A stretch of 32,764 bases of DNA from Methylobacterium sp. J-078 (GCF_022829285.1 NZ_JAKSYI010000100.1:10001-42764); one strand, 5' to 3'; shown: positions 7,832-15,888, counted from the stretch's first letter. Notes: generated by a model from the letters alone, not told the origin. Numbers and translations are program-made.

Positions 7832-8182
7832 ATGGCCGTCGAGATCGCACGCGTGAGGGCGCTCATCGCCACCCTGGCGGCCGTCAGTTCGGCGCCGCAC
7901 TTCCACCGCACGGCCTTCCGGACTCCCCGCAAGACCTTCGCGACGTTGGACGAGACGGGCCGCGACCTCAACTTGATGTTCGACCCGGACCATCGCGACT
8001 TTTTCTGCGAACAGGTCCCCGAGGTGTTCAGCCCCGTTCCGGGAGGCTGGGGCAGGATGGGCGCGACGCGGTGCGACCTGACGATCGTCGACGAGGCGAC
8101 GCTGCTGTCGGCCCTGACGATGGCTCATCGTCTCGCCGCCCCGAAGCCGCGGGCGCGACGCGGCGGGGATGTGGGAGCATGA
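7832..8182 (+). CDS. MmcQ/YjbR family protein
   Basis: A 116-residue small protein of the YjbR (MmcQ) family, which has a CyaY-like fold and is annotated as DNA-binding without a defined role. Recognisable pieces are TPRKTFATLDETGRDLNLMF, the FCEQVPEVFSPVPGGWGRMG segment and the C-terminal helix. The sequence before ATG 7832 carries GAGAGGATGAGG. It follows the VOC gene closely and precedes the methyltransferase by 157 bp. Confidence 0.85.
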   Translation: MAVEIARVRALIATLAAVSSAPHFHRTAFRTPRKTFATLDETGRDLNLMFDPDHRDFFCEQVPEVFSPVPGGWGRMGATRCDLTIVDEATLLSALTMAHRLAAPKPRARRGGDVGA

Positions 8183-8339
8183 CGCCGATGCAACCGATGC
8201 CCACCCGCATGGGGAGGACGTGCCGGGCCATGTCGATCCGCATCGCTACCGCTTTACGGGATCGGATCCCCTTCCGCGCAGGCCTGTGGACGCCATCGTC
8301 CGCCGGGCAGGCGAAGACATTCTGCCAGGAGGCGTGCCG

Positions 8340-9065
8340 ATGACGAACGGCTGGGAGGAATCCGCATCGGCCTGGATCGCGACCCAGGCCGATGGTGGCG
8401 ATCTCGCGCGGCGCCTCATCCTCGACGAGCCGATGCTCGAACGGGCGCGGCTTCGCGGGACGGGCGACGTCCTGGACGTCGGATGCGGCGAGGGCCGGTT
8501 CTGCCGCCTGCTCGCGAGCGAGGGGGCGAGCGTCGTCGGCATCGATCCGGCGGGCTCGCTCATCCGCGAGGCGCGCAGGCTGCATCCCGACGGCGATTAT
8601 CGCGTCGCCGCGACGGAGGCGCTGCCGTTCGCGGATGCCACGTTCGATCTCGTCGTGGCCTACCTCAGCCTCATCGACATCGCGGATCTGAAGGCGGCGG
8701 TGTCCGAGATGCACCGGGTCATCCGTCCGGGCGGTCACCTCCTGATCGCGAACCACAACGGCTTCTTCAGCGCCAGCAATCCGTCGGGCTGGCGACGCAC
8801 GCCCGATGGTACGCGCGAGTTCGTCATCGACAACTACATGGACGAGCGTTCGGATTGGGTCGGCTGGAGCGGCATCCGCGTGCGGAACTGGCATCGCCCC
8901 CTGAGCACGTACATGTCGCTGCTGCTCGCCACCGGATTGCAGTTGCGGCATTTCGAGGAGCCCTTGGCGCGTGGAGGACATCCGGAGATGGCCGCCCTTC
9001 AACGGCGCGTTCCGGCCTTCCTGGTCATGGAGTGGGAGAAGCCATCGCCGGCCGGCGTGGCTTGA
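8340..9065 (+). CDS. Class I SAM-dependent methyltransferase
   Basis: A 241-residue Rossmann-fold methyltransferase (Methyltransf_11 type). Motif I is VLDVGCGEGRFCRLLASEGA, motif II ends in VVGIDPAG, the post-motif is EALPFADATFDLVVAYLSL and motif III is VIRPGGHLLIANHNG. ATG at 8340 has an excellent AGGAGG seven bases upstream, which decides the start against a longer low-complexity extension. The C-terminal half contains HFEEPLARGGHPEMAALQRR, a pattern common to small-molecule methyltransferases of this type. Substrate unknown. The 90 bp downstream contain a short G5/C5 stem that may terminate transcription. Confidence 0.9.
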   Translation: MTNGWEESASAWIATQADGGDLARRLILDEPMLERARLRGTGDVLDVGCGEGRFCRLLASEGASVVGIDPAGSLIREARRLHPDGDYRVAATEALPFADATFDLVVAYLSLIDIADLKAAVSEMHRVIRPGGHLLIANHNGFFSASNPSGWRRTPDGTREFVIDNYMDERSDWVGWSGIRVRNWHRPLSTYMSLLLATGLQLRHFEEPLARGGHPEMAALQRRVPAFLVMEWEKPSPAGVA

Positions 9066-9159
9066 GGCATGGGGGCATGTCCCCCCCTCGCCATCCGCCC
9101 GGATCGAGACCAGCCTCGCTCGATTTCACCCGACCCGGTCCGCGCCGCCGCGACCGACC

Positions 9160-9774
9160 TCAGTCGGCGGTGAAGCGGTCGGGCAGCGCCGGAGGCTCAT
9201 TCGCGCGATGGCCGTAGAGCACGACGCGGAGATCGGGACTGAACTGCAGCCGAAAGAGTCTCGGCTCTGGCACTTGATCGCTCATGATGCCGCGCATGCC
9301 CTCGGCGACGATCTTCTCGATCACGACGGTCCGGTAGCTGCAGTCACCGATCCGGACGGTGTCGCGCCCGACGACCTTCAGGTTGGTCGTGTCCGTGCTC
9401 TCGACCCCGAAGAACCATCCCCCGGTCCAGTAGACGGTGTCGTAAGTGACGCTCTGGCCGGGCTCGGGGCGGAAGGTGCGGTAATCTGTCGGGTAGACAA
9501 ACCTGCGGGTCGTATCGCCGTCGGCCAGGACCTGCCCGGAACCGATGGGGACGAGGCCGTCATAGGTCGTGTCCGCAACGGTTCCGACGCCTTTCGTGGT
9601 GGTCTCGGTCCTGATCTCGTGCTCGCCGGTCGCTTTGATCCGAAGGGTGGAATTCCCCTGGCGCAGGGTGACGCCCCTGGGCATATCGGCTGCCGTCGGG
9701 CACCGCTCCGCCGAGGCGGTCCGGGGCGCGAACGCGGCAACCATGAGAAGCGCTGCGACCGACGTGTGATACAT
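9160..9774 (-). CDS. Secreted protein of unknown function
   Basis: A 204-residue protein with a clear signal peptide (residues 1-22, MYHTSVAALLMVAAFAPRTA ending in SA before ERCP). The mature part is rich in beta-strand-like, threonine-rich sequence (STLRIKATGEHEIRTETTTK, then GQSVTYDTVYWTGGWFFGVE) and has two cysteines, in ERCP and GDCSYRT. I do not recognise a family. ATG at 9774 is the only start giving a signal peptide. It lies 74 bp downstream of the DUF1311-type gene on the same strand and may be co-transcribed with it. Confidence 0.75.
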   Translation of the reverse strand: MYHTSVAALLMVAAFAPRTASAERCPTAADMPRGVTLRQGNSTLRIKATGEHEIRTETTTKGVGTVADTTYDGLVPIGSGQVLADGDTTRRFVYPTDYRTFRPEPGQSVTYDTVYWTGGWFFGVESTDTTNLKVVGRDTVRIGDCSYRTVVIEKIVAEGMRGIMSDQVPEPRLFRLQFSPDLRVVLYGHRANEPPALPDRFTAD

Positions 9775-9848
9775 GAGGTCGACTCCGCGCCGGCGGGGCC
9801 GGTGACACGCCCGGGGAGATACGTCGCCCTGTCGCCCTCCGCCGATCC

Positions 9849-10490
9849 TCAGGGCCGGTAGGTGCCGGCGTATCCGGTTCCGGATGGTAGATCGCAGGTC
9901 CCGCGCTGATCGACCTGCCATGCGTCGCTTCCCTCGGGATGCACCGTGACGAGGCAACCACGATCCGTGATTTCGGCCTTCCCCCGACGCAGGTCGAGGA
10001 AGCCGCCGGTACCGGTGGCGTTGACGTCGCCCTTCTCCGCGCCTCCGGGCCCGACATAGGTCGAGACCAGCGAGACGTAGGCAAATCCATGGATCGGACC
10101 GGCCACGTCGAGCGCGCCGCTGTTCCCGTCGATCTTCTCGGTGAAGAAATGCCTGGCCGCCCCGTTGCCGCCCTTGGTGCGCAGGAGACTTTCGATCCGC
10201 TCGTCATAGGCGTCCCCGAGGCATGCGGCGGTCCCGCATGCGCCGGCCTTCGCGAGCCATCCCCGTTGGCTGGCCTTGATAGGTCCCGGCGGATCCTCGC
10301 GCAGGGCCGCGACATAGAGCTTCGACTGGATCTCGTCGCGGGCGCCGAGGGCAGAGTCGGAGCAGATCAGACGCTCCATCTTCGATGCGGCCTTGGTGCA
10401 ATCGAAGCTGGCCGCAGGGGCCGGCGTCGCGACGAAGGTGGCGGCGACGAGCGCGGCGGCGGCGAAGGCGTTGCGGCCGTGATCCCCCAT
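9849..10490 (-). CDS. LprI-like (DUF1311) N-terminal domain secreted protein
   Basis: A 213-residue exported protein. The signal peptide spans residues 1-27 (AAAALVAATFVATPAPA). Residues about 28-95 match the DUF1311/LprI pattern: FDCTKAASKMERLICSD, a helix, then QRGWLAKAGACGTAACLGDA. This domain occurs in lysozyme-inhibitor-like proteins. The C-terminal half (about 110-213) appears to be an unrelated beta domain (HGFAYVSLVSTYVGPGG, CLVTVHPEGSDAWQVDQRG). ATG at 10490 has GGAG upstream. It is divergent from a second DUF1311 protein, with 146 bp between starts, so a shared regulatory region is plausible. Confidence 0.82.
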   Translation of the reverse strand: MGDHGRNAFAAAALVAATFVATPAPAASFDCTKAASKMERLICSDSALGARDEIQSKLYVAALREDPPGPIKASQRGWLAKAGACGTAACLGDAYDERIESLLRTKGGNGAARHFFTEKIDGNSGALDVAGPIHGFAYVSLVSTYVGPGGAEKGDVNATGTGGFLDLRRGKAEITDRGCLVTVHPEGSDAWQVDQRGTCDLPSGTGYAGTYRP

Positions 10491-10636
10491 GACCGACTCC
10501 GGAACTCCGTTCGGTGGCGGCACGAGATTGCATCGCATCGGACGGTTCCGGAAGACACGATCCCTCGATAGTCTCCGTGGCGACCGTCATGACGTGTGGC
10601 AACCTCGGCCTGCCGCGCTCGGCAGGACTGCTTCCG

Positions 10637-11089
10637 ATGTTGCGAGCCACCATCATTTTCCTAGCCCTCTGGCCGATGGCCGCCGCCGCAGAGACGCCCG
10701 CCCTGTGCGCGGACGCGCCGAACCAGGCGGAGGGGACGATCTGCGCGAAACGCAAGCTGGATGCCTCGGAGACCGACCTGACCCGGGCCTACGATACCTT
10801 GAAGGCGAAGCTCGACCCGCTGGGTCGGCGCAACCTGGACCTCGCCCAGCAAGCTTGGAAACGGTTCCGCGAGCTCGAATGCAACCTGGAAACGGGCTAC
10901 GACCCGGACCACCTCGAAGCCAACGGACCGATTCAGTCCATGCTGCACGGGGAATGCGCGGTCGCCCAGACCGAGCGTTGGACCCGCGACCTGGCCGAGC
11001 AGACCGTCTGTCCTGGCGGCGACCTGTCCTGCGAAAGGGATCCGCCTCCGCCGCGAGGACGTGTCTCCCGTGACCGACCGCCCCCCTGA
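10637..11089 (+). CDS. LprI-family (DUF1311) secreted protein
   Basis: A 150-residue protein with a signal peptide (LRATIIFLALWPMAAAA) and one DUF1311/LprI domain. The family cysteines appear in ALCADAPNQAEGTICAK, LECNLETG and GECAV. The diagnostic helices are ETDLTRAYDTLKAKL and LDLAQQAWKRFRELEC. Relatives such as mycobacterial LprI inhibit lysozyme; whether this one does is not shown. ATG at 10637 is the start that gives the signal peptide. A 7-bp stem-loop (10609-10626) sits just upstream of the start. Confidence 0.85.
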   Translation: MLRATIIFLALWPMAAAAETPALCADAPNQAEGTICAKRKLDASETDLTRAYDTLKAKLDPLGRRNLDLAQQAWKRFRELECNLETGYDPDHLEANGPIQSMLHGECAVAQTERWTRDLAEQTVCPGGDLSCERDPPPPRGRVSRDRPPP

Positions 11090-11219
11090 CGCATACTTGG
11101 CTCGCCGCCACCTTGAGGCCTGCGGATCGACGCGCCGAGGTCTTCTCGACGCCGTGCCCACGCATGGTTGCGGGCGGACGCAGGAAGGCGCCCGGCTCGA
11201 ACCGGACCCCTCACTATGA

Positions 11220-11459
11220 TCACCGACGGTGATGCCAGCCACCGCCATGCCATCCCCAGGGACGATGGAAGCCGACGTGGCGATATCCGCCCCAGCGGTG
11301 CCAGCGTGGACCGTACCAGCAGACCCGGCGGTAGCCGTAGAAGGCCGGTCGATAGACGACGGGACGGTAGACCACGTCGGGGCGGCAATATCCGTAGCAC
11401 CCGCGGTGCCCGCCGATCCCGCACCCGTCACGGGCCCCGGCTGCACCGGCGGTGGCAGA
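11220..11459 (-). pseudogene. GCG_CRPN-type secreted protein gene lacking its signal peptide
   Basis: The readable part runs from ATAGAAGARDGCGIGGHRG through CYGYCRPDVVYRPVVYRP to a Trp/His/Gly-rich tail (WGWHGGGWHHRR). It closely parallels the intact paralogue at 22653-22982, whose signal peptide ends in ATAGTAEARDGCGLG. Here the hydrophobic core that should precede ATAG is missing and is replaced by arginine/serine-rich sequence. That upstream DNA belongs, in another frame, to the small gene at 11428-11547. I infer a deletion that joined two small genes out of frame. An unbroken frame back to 11672 exists but has no signal peptide and no ribosome-binding site. Confidence 0.6.
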
Positions 11460-11547
11460 GCGGACGCTCGCCCGGGAGCGGCCTTGGCGGCATCTCGATG
11501 GGGATGTCACCCCCGGGGATGGGATCGGGCATGCCGGGGTTGGCCAT
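11428..11547 (-). CDS. Truncated small proline-rich peptide (39 aa)
   Basis: ATG at 11547 has a very strong GGAGGAA site seven bases upstream and encodes a Pro-rich start (MANPGMPDPIPGGDIPIEMP). After about 23 residues the composition changes to RPLCHRRCSRGP and stops, as expected for an out-of-frame junction. In another frame the sequence continues proline-rich (ALPPPVQPGPVTG), so a frameshift is an alternative to a deletion. The 5' end is probably a real translation start; the product is probably not functional. Confidence 0.45.
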   Translation of the reverse strand: MANPGMPDPIPGGDIPIEMPPRPLPGERPLCHRRCSRGP

Positions 11548-11748
11548 CGTCGGTTCCTCCAAGAGCCGTTCGTGACGGAGGGCCTACGGGCCGAACGTGC
11601 GCCCGGAGCGGCACGACGCCCGGCCCTGCGGCCATGCCGGACCTGATCGGGGGGACTCTTGGGGTCCGGCATAACTTCGGGATTCGCTCACCGCTCGCTT
11701 CGACGCGTTCGGCGATGACCGTGAGATATGACCGCCGCGTCATCGCTC

Positions 11749-11768
11749 AATGATGCGGTTGCATCATT
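11749..11768. promoter_or_regulatory. Perfect 8-bp inverted repeat AATGATGC/GCATCATT
   Basis: AATGATGC-GGTT-GCATCATT lies in the otherwise empty 11548-11829 interval, about 200 bp upstream of the 39-aa gene and downstream of the sigma-factor pseudogene. It could be an operator or a weak terminator for minus-strand transcription. The rest of the interval shows nothing I can name. Confidence 0.35.
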
Positions 11769-11829
11769 TCGACATGCTCTGACTTGGTAAAACGCCGCGT
11801 GTGGCGCGTCATTCCAGACCGGTGCGCGA

Positions 11830-12263
11830 TCAAGCGCAGGCTATGGCGATGTCACTGTGGGAGACGGCATAGGACATCCCGCCAGGCTCTCGAATTTCCC
11901 GCCGTGGCCGAGCGCGACGGCCTTCCAGAACGCCGGCCGCCTCGACCGCGCGTCGCAGCCGCTTGCGCTGGTTCAGGTGGGTGTTGCGCAGGATCGTGTA
12001 CACCATGCGACGAGGTTCGTGCCGTCCTCGAACTGGGACCGGTGCTCCCCGGCCCGCATCAGGGTCGCCTGAACCATGTCGTCGGCTGCCGCGTCGCGCA
12101 GGGCGGCCTTGAGCCTAAGCAGGACCAGGCCGAGCCGCGTGTCGGGACCGATCGCATCCGCTCGGAGAATGAGCGCCTCCAGTCGCCGTCCGAGCAGATC
12201 CTGGACATGACCGAGCAATCCCCCGCTCGGCGAAGGTTCTTCAGGGGCGGTGCTTAAGTACAT
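11830..12263 (-). pseudogene. Frameshifted, truncated ECF sigma factor
   Basis: ATG at 12263 opens a frame containing GLLGHVQDLLGRRLEALIL and then sigma region 2: AAADDMVQATLMRAGEHRSQ followed by FEDGTNLVAW. After AW the frame breaks. One base over it continues as YTILRNTHLNQRKRLRR, the normal continuation of region 2 in EcfG-like sigma factors. The second frame runs to a stop at 11830 without a recognisable region 4 (no QREAL-type sequence). The gene therefore has a frameshift near 12005 and a lost C-terminus. It is next to the stress cluster and may be a dead paralogue of the general stress sigma factor. Confidence 0.7.
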
Positions 12264-12401
12264 GCGAGGAGATTCGACTTTCTTCGATCAACGACCGGAT
12301 GTGTCCGCCCCTCTACGGTGGAAGGTTCGTCGCTGTTTCTGATTGATCGTTCACGTTCACGTCAATGATCCGGATATACCAGACGATCCTCGTTTTTTCC
12401 T

Positions 12402-12428
12402 GGAACCGTACGACCGAGCGGCTGTTCC
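12402..12428. promoter_or_regulatory. EcfG-like (general stress) promoter, palindromic
   Basis: GGAAC (12402-12406), a 16-nt spacer and TGTT (12423-12426) match the alphaproteobacterial EcfG consensus GGAAC-N16/17-CGTT with one mismatch, 60 bp before the PAS-LuxR start. Because the -10 is followed by CC, the element reads GGAAC-N17-GTTCC and gives an equivalent match on the minus strand, facing the sigma-factor pseudogene. The remainder of 12264-12485 contains no gene. Confidence 0.55.
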
Positions 12429-12485
12429 GGACTTGCTTGGTCGCGGCGATGAAGCCGCGACGAGCGACGAGGAAGGTGGTCACCG

Positions 12486-13946
12486 GTGGTGGAGGGGGTC
12501 GACAGGCACGAGCTTCGGCAGATCATCGCCGGCCTCAGCGAGGGCGTGATCCTGGTCGAGCCCGACCAGACCATCACCTATGCGAACGAGGCAGCACTCG
12601 CGATGCACGGGGCCGAGACGGTCGACGAGCTCGGCCAAACCGTGGACGCCTACCGCGAGCGCTTCGCCCTGCGCTACCGCAACAACCACACCCCGAACCA
12701 TTATCCGATGGAGCGCGTCGTCTCGGGCGAGCGCTTCCACGACGTCATCGTCGACGTGAAACGCACCGACCAGCCGGACGTCGACTTCGTCCATTCCCTG
12801 CGAAGCCTCGTGGCGACGGATCACGAGGGGAAGCCCAGCTGCCTCGCGCTGATCCTCAAGGACGTCTCCGAGCAGTTCGACGCCGAGGAGCGCTTCGAGA
12901 CGACGTTCAACGCCAACCCGGCCCCTGCGGTGATCTGCCGGCTCTCGGACCTGCGCCACGTCAAGGTGAACCTCGGCTTCCTGGAGATGACGGGCTACAC
13001 CCGCGACGCCGTCATCGGGCGCAGCGTCTACGAGGTCGACGTGCTGGCCGGCGCCCGCAATCGCGACCTTGCGATCGCGCGCTTGAACGGCGGCGGCACC
13101 ATCCCCCAGATGGAGGCCTGCCTCGACCTGCCGGATGGCGGATCTCGCTACGTCATCGTGGCCGGCCAGCCCATCGAGCTCGGCGACGAGCCCTGCATGC
13201 TGTTCACCTTCGCCGACCTGGACCTGCGCCGGAAGGCGGAGACGGCCCTGCGCCAGAGCGAAGAGCGATTCGCCAAGGCGTTCAACCTGACCCCGGTACC
13301 GACGCTGCTGGCGCGCGCCGACGATTTCGCCGTCACCGGCGTCAATGAGGCCTTCACACGGGTGTTCGGGTACGGCGCCGACAAGGTGTCGGGGCGCTCA
13401 CCGGCGGATCTGGGGCTCTGGGTGCACGAGGCCGCCCGGATCAAGTTCGAGTCGGCGGTGGCACGGACCGGTTACGTGCTCGGCCTGGAGGTCTGCCTCA
13501 AGCACGAGGATGGCACCAATCTCGATTGCCTGGTCTCGGCCGAACGGGTGGAGATTGGCTCCGAGCCCTTTGCCCTCATGGTCCTGCAGGACATCACCGA
13601 GCGTAAGCGCTCCGAGCGGGAGATGTTCGAGGCCGTCGAGGCGGTGATGGCTGACACCTCCTGGTTCAGCCGTGGCCTGATCGAGAAGCTCGCCAACCTG
13701 CGCCGGCCGGGCGCCGACCACAAGGACGGCATCATTCCGAACGTCTCGGTCCGGGAGCGCCAGATCCTCGACTTGATCTGCCAGGGGCTCGGCGACGACG
13801 CCATCGCCAAGCGGCTTAACCTGTCCAGGAACACGGTGCGCAACCACTCGGCGTCGCTCTACCGCAAGCTCGACGTCCACAAACGTTCCGAGGCCATCGT
13901 ATGGGGCCGGGACAACGGGTTTCCGTCAACCCAGACTAGCAAATAA
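12486..13946 (+). CDS. Three-PAS-domain LuxR-family transcriptional regulator
   Basis: A 486-residue soluble regulator. Three PAS domains lie at about residues 8-125 (IIAGLSEGVILVEPDQTITY), 135-245 (FNANPAPAVICRLSDLRHVK) and 255-370 (FNLTPVPTLLARADDFAVTG), the last followed by MVLQDITERKRSERE. The C-terminal LuxR helix-turn-helix (about 425-480) reads VSVRERQILDLICQGLGDDA, then IAKRLNLSRNTVRNHSASLY. The GTG at 12486 follows GAGGAAGG, and an in-frame stop 34 bp upstream rules out a much longer protein. It has no membrane segments, so the input is cytoplasmic; ligand unknown. It sits behind an EcfG-like promoter and heads the CsbD cluster, suggesting a role in stress control. Confidence 0.9.
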   Translation: MVEGVDRHELRQIIAGLSEGVILVEPDQTITYANEAALAMHGAETVDELGQTVDAYRERFALRYRNNHTPNHYPMERVVSGERFHDVIVDVKRTDQPDVDFVHSLRSLVATDHEGKPSCLALILKDVSEQFDAEERFETTFNANPAPAVICRLSDLRHVKVNLGFLEMTGYTRDAVIGRSVYEVDVLAGARNRDLAIARLNGGGTIPQMEACLDLPDGGSRYVIVAGQPIELGDEPCMLFTFADLDLRRKAETALRQSEERFAKAFNLTPVPTLLARADDFAVTGVNEAFTRVFGYGADKVSGRSPADLGLWVHEAARIKFESAVARTGYVLGLEVCLKHEDGTNLDCLVSAERVEIGSEPFALMVLQDITERKRSEREMFEAVEAVMADTSWFSRGLIEKLANLRRPGADHKDGIIPNVSVRERQILDLICQGLGDDAIAKRLNLSRNTVRNHSASLYRKLDVHKRSEAIVWGRDNGFPSTQTSK

Positions 13947-14038
13947 AAACCCCTAAACTGGTACATCTGCATCATTGTCTGCCGAGAATGGCAGGCCACT
14001 TGAGAGGTGTGTCAATCGTCCAGGCCTTGGAGTATTCC

Positions 14039-14200
14039 ATGAGCGCGCAGAAGACGACCGACACCTCCGAGAAGCTCAAGGGCTCGATCAAGGAAGCCAT
14101 CGGAAAGTTAGTGGGTGATCCGAAGGTCGAGGCCGAGGGCAAGTCTCAGCAGGAATCACCGAAGTCCGACGTGAAACCGAAGACCACCACTAAGCCGTAG
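14039..14200 (+). CDS. CsbD-like small protein (53 aa)
   Basis: A 53-residue hydrophilic protein with the CsbD core: SEKLKGSIKEAIGKLVGDPK, then VEAEGKSQQ, followed by a Lys/Thr/Pro-rich tail. CsbD family proteins are abundant stress-induced proteins of unknown mechanism. ATG at 14039 has GGAG seven bases upstream. The interval before it contains a 5-bp stem (13979-13994) but no GGAAC promoter that I could find. Confidence 0.82.
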   Translation: MSAQKTTDTSEKLKGSIKEAIGKLVGDPKVEAEGKSQQESPKSDVKPKTTTKP

Positions 14201-14258
14201 CTTCGGGCACGCGTCGCACCCCACGAACACCATTCGAAACCGGAAAAGGACAGACATC

Positions 14259-14762
14259 ATGGTCGATACGGATCGCATCACGGGCGCCGCCAAGGAGCTC
14301 GGCGGCAAGGTTCAGGGCACGGTCGGCGATCTCACCGGATCGAAGCGGGACTCGGTCGAGGGGCGTGCCCGCGAGGCGCAGGGCGCCGCCGAGAACCTGT
14401 ACGGCCAGGCCAAGGACACCGTGCGCGACGCTGCCGAGCACGTGGCCGACACCGCCCGCGACCTCGGCGGCAAGGTCCGCGACACGGTCGGCGGCCTGAT
14501 CGGCTCCGACGACGTCGAGGACCGCGCGCGCCGCGCCCAGGGTGCCGCCGCCGACACCTACGAGCGCGGCGAACGCTACGTCCGCAGCGCCGGCCGCGAG
14601 GCCTACGACCGCGCCGAGGACGCCTACGAGAACGGCGGCCGCACCCTGCGCCACGGTGCGCGCGAGGCCACCAGCCAGATCGCCGAGCATCCGATGGCCG
14701 CCCTGCTCGTGGCGGGTCTCCTCGGCTACGGCCTCGGCCTGCTCATCCACGGCCGCGACTGA
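14259..14762 (+). CDS. CsbD-related protein with duplicated module and C-terminal membrane helix
   Basis: A 167-residue protein. Residues about 13-50 (GGKVQGTVGDLTGSKRDSVE) and about 70-105 (GGKVRDTVGGLIGSDDVEDR) are two copies of a CsbD-like amphipathic module. A charged, Arg/Tyr/Glu-rich helix follows and then a C-terminal hydrophobic segment (AALLVAGLLGYGLGLLIHG) that would anchor it in the membrane, like the ElaB/YqjD tail-anchored family. ATG at 14259 follows GGAAAAGGACAG. A 12-bp stem-loop follows the gene. It probably belongs to a desiccation/osmotic stress response; function inferred from family only. Confidence 0.85.
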   Translation: MVDTDRITGAAKELGGKVQGTVGDLTGSKRDSVEGRAREAQGAAENLYGQAKDTVRDAAEHVADTARDLGGKVRDTVGGLIGSDDVEDRARRAQGAAADTYERGERYVRSAGREAYDRAEDAYENGGRTLRHGAREATSQIAEHPMAALLVAGLLGYGLGLLIHGRD

Positions 14763-14781
14763 TCCGCGGACCCACGATCTC

Positions 14782-14814
14782 GGTCCGACCGCGCCGGGAC
14801 TGCGCGGTCGGACC
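14782..14814 (+). terminator. 12-bp stem-loop after the CsbD-related gene
   Basis: GGTCCGACCGCG and CGCGGTCGGACC pair perfectly across a 9-nt loop, 20 bp after the stop. No T-run follows. It may act as a terminator or protect mRNA ends within the cluster. Confidence 0.6.
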
Positions 14815-14891
14815 CTGATGTTCCACCCCACCGACCAACCTCTCGAACGACCGAACGACTCGGACGACCGACCACCCGGAGTACCGTCAAC

Positions 14892-15812
14892 GTGTCCACG
14901 TCACCCCTTCTCGCGACCTCTCCCGCCGCGGCCTCGGCCGACACCCGCACCGTCCTGCTGAACCAGGTCTCTTGGGGCGCCATCTTCGCCGGCGCCGTAA
15001 CGGCGCTAGTGACCCAGGTCATCCTCAACATGGTCGGCGTCGGCGTCGGCCTGTCCAGCGTCGGCACCACCGCCGCCGACAACCCGGCCGCCTCGACGCT
15101 CTCGATGGGCGCCGGAATCTGGTTCGTCGGCTCCGGCATCGTCGCCGCCCTGGCCGGCGGCGTCATCGCCGGGCGCCTCTCGGGCAAGCCGATCACCGGC
15201 GCGGCAGGCCTGCACGGCCTCGTTTCCTGGGCGGTGACCACCCTCGTGGTGCTCTACCTGCTGACCTCGGCGGCCGGCGGCCTCATCGGCGGTGCCTTCT
15301 CGGGCGTGACCAGCACGCTCGGCGGCGCCGGCTCGCTCGTCGGCGGCACCGTGCAGACGGCGGCCCAAGCTGCCGCACCGTCGCTGTCCAAGATCTCGAA
15401 TCCCTTCGACGGCATCGAGCAGTCGGTCCGCAACCAGACCGCTGGCCAGGACCCGCAGGCCGCCAAGGACGCCGCCGTCGCGGCGATCCGCGCGATCTTC
15501 ACGGGTGACGCCGCCCAGAAGGCCCAGGCCGAGACCCGCGCGGCCGACGCGCTGGCCAAGGCTCAGGGCATCCCGGTCGACCAGGCCAAGGCGCAGATCC
15601 AGGACTACCGCAAGCAGTACGACGAGACCGTGGCGACCGCCAAGCAGAAGGCCGAGGCCGCGGCGGTGGCGGCCAAGTCCGCCGCCACGCAGGGCGCCTT
15701 CTACGGCGCGCTCGCCCTGATCCTCGGCGCGCTCGCCGGGTTCTTCGGCGGCCGCCTCGGCGCCCCGAAGCTCCCGACCCTGGCCGACGCCTACGACGCC
15801 CGTCGCGTCTGA
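14892..15812 (+). CDS. PhnA-like multi-pass membrane protein
   Basis: A 306-residue membrane protein of the kind commonly annotated as PhnA-like in Rhizobiales. Hydrophobic segments lie at about residues 27-52 (WGAIFAGAVTALVTQVILNM), 72-97, 106-135 and at the C-terminus (GAFYGALALILGALAGFFGG). Between them is a long Ala/Gln/Lys-rich helical region (about 175-270) likely to form a coiled coil. The start is the GTG at 14892 with upstream GGAGTACCGTCAAC; no ATG precedes the conserved part. No relation to phosphonoacetate hydrolase is visible, so the family name should not be taken as function. It lies inside the stress cluster. Confidence 0.82.
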   Translation: MSTSPLLATSPAAASADTRTVLLNQVSWGAIFAGAVTALVTQVILNMVGVGVGLSSVGTTAADNPAASTLSMGAGIWFVGSGIVAALAGGVIAGRLSGKPITGAAGLHGLVSWAVTTLVVLYLLTSAAGGLIGGAFSGVTSTLGGAGSLVGGTVQTAAQAAAPSLSKISNPFDGIEQSVRNQTAGQDPQAAKDAAVAAIRAIFTGDAAQKAQAETRAADALAKAQGIPVDQAKAQIQDYRKQYDETVATAKQKAEAAAVAAKSAATQGAFYGALALILGALAGFFGGRLGAPKLPTLADAYDARRV

Positions 15813-15820
15813 ACCGGTCC

Positions 15821-15845
15821 CCGGCCGGTCCCCGTGACCGGCCGG
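15821..15845 (+). terminator. 10-bp stem-loop after the PhnA-like gene
   Basis: CCGGCCGGTC-CCCGT-GACCGGCCGG is a perfect 10-bp stem with a 5-nt loop starting 9 bp after the stop codon. No T-tract. Confidence 0.6.
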
Positions 15846-15888
15846 ACCTCCCAACCCGCATTCGTCCTCAAACCGAAGGAGCCATCCC

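Noticed and set aside
8071..8343. 90-aa plus-strand frame between the YjbR and methyltransferase genes
   Set aside because: Overlaps the YjbR gene end, has no family resemblance, and the methyltransferase start with AGGAGG lies at its 3' edge. A shorter version from ATG 8179 also has no support.
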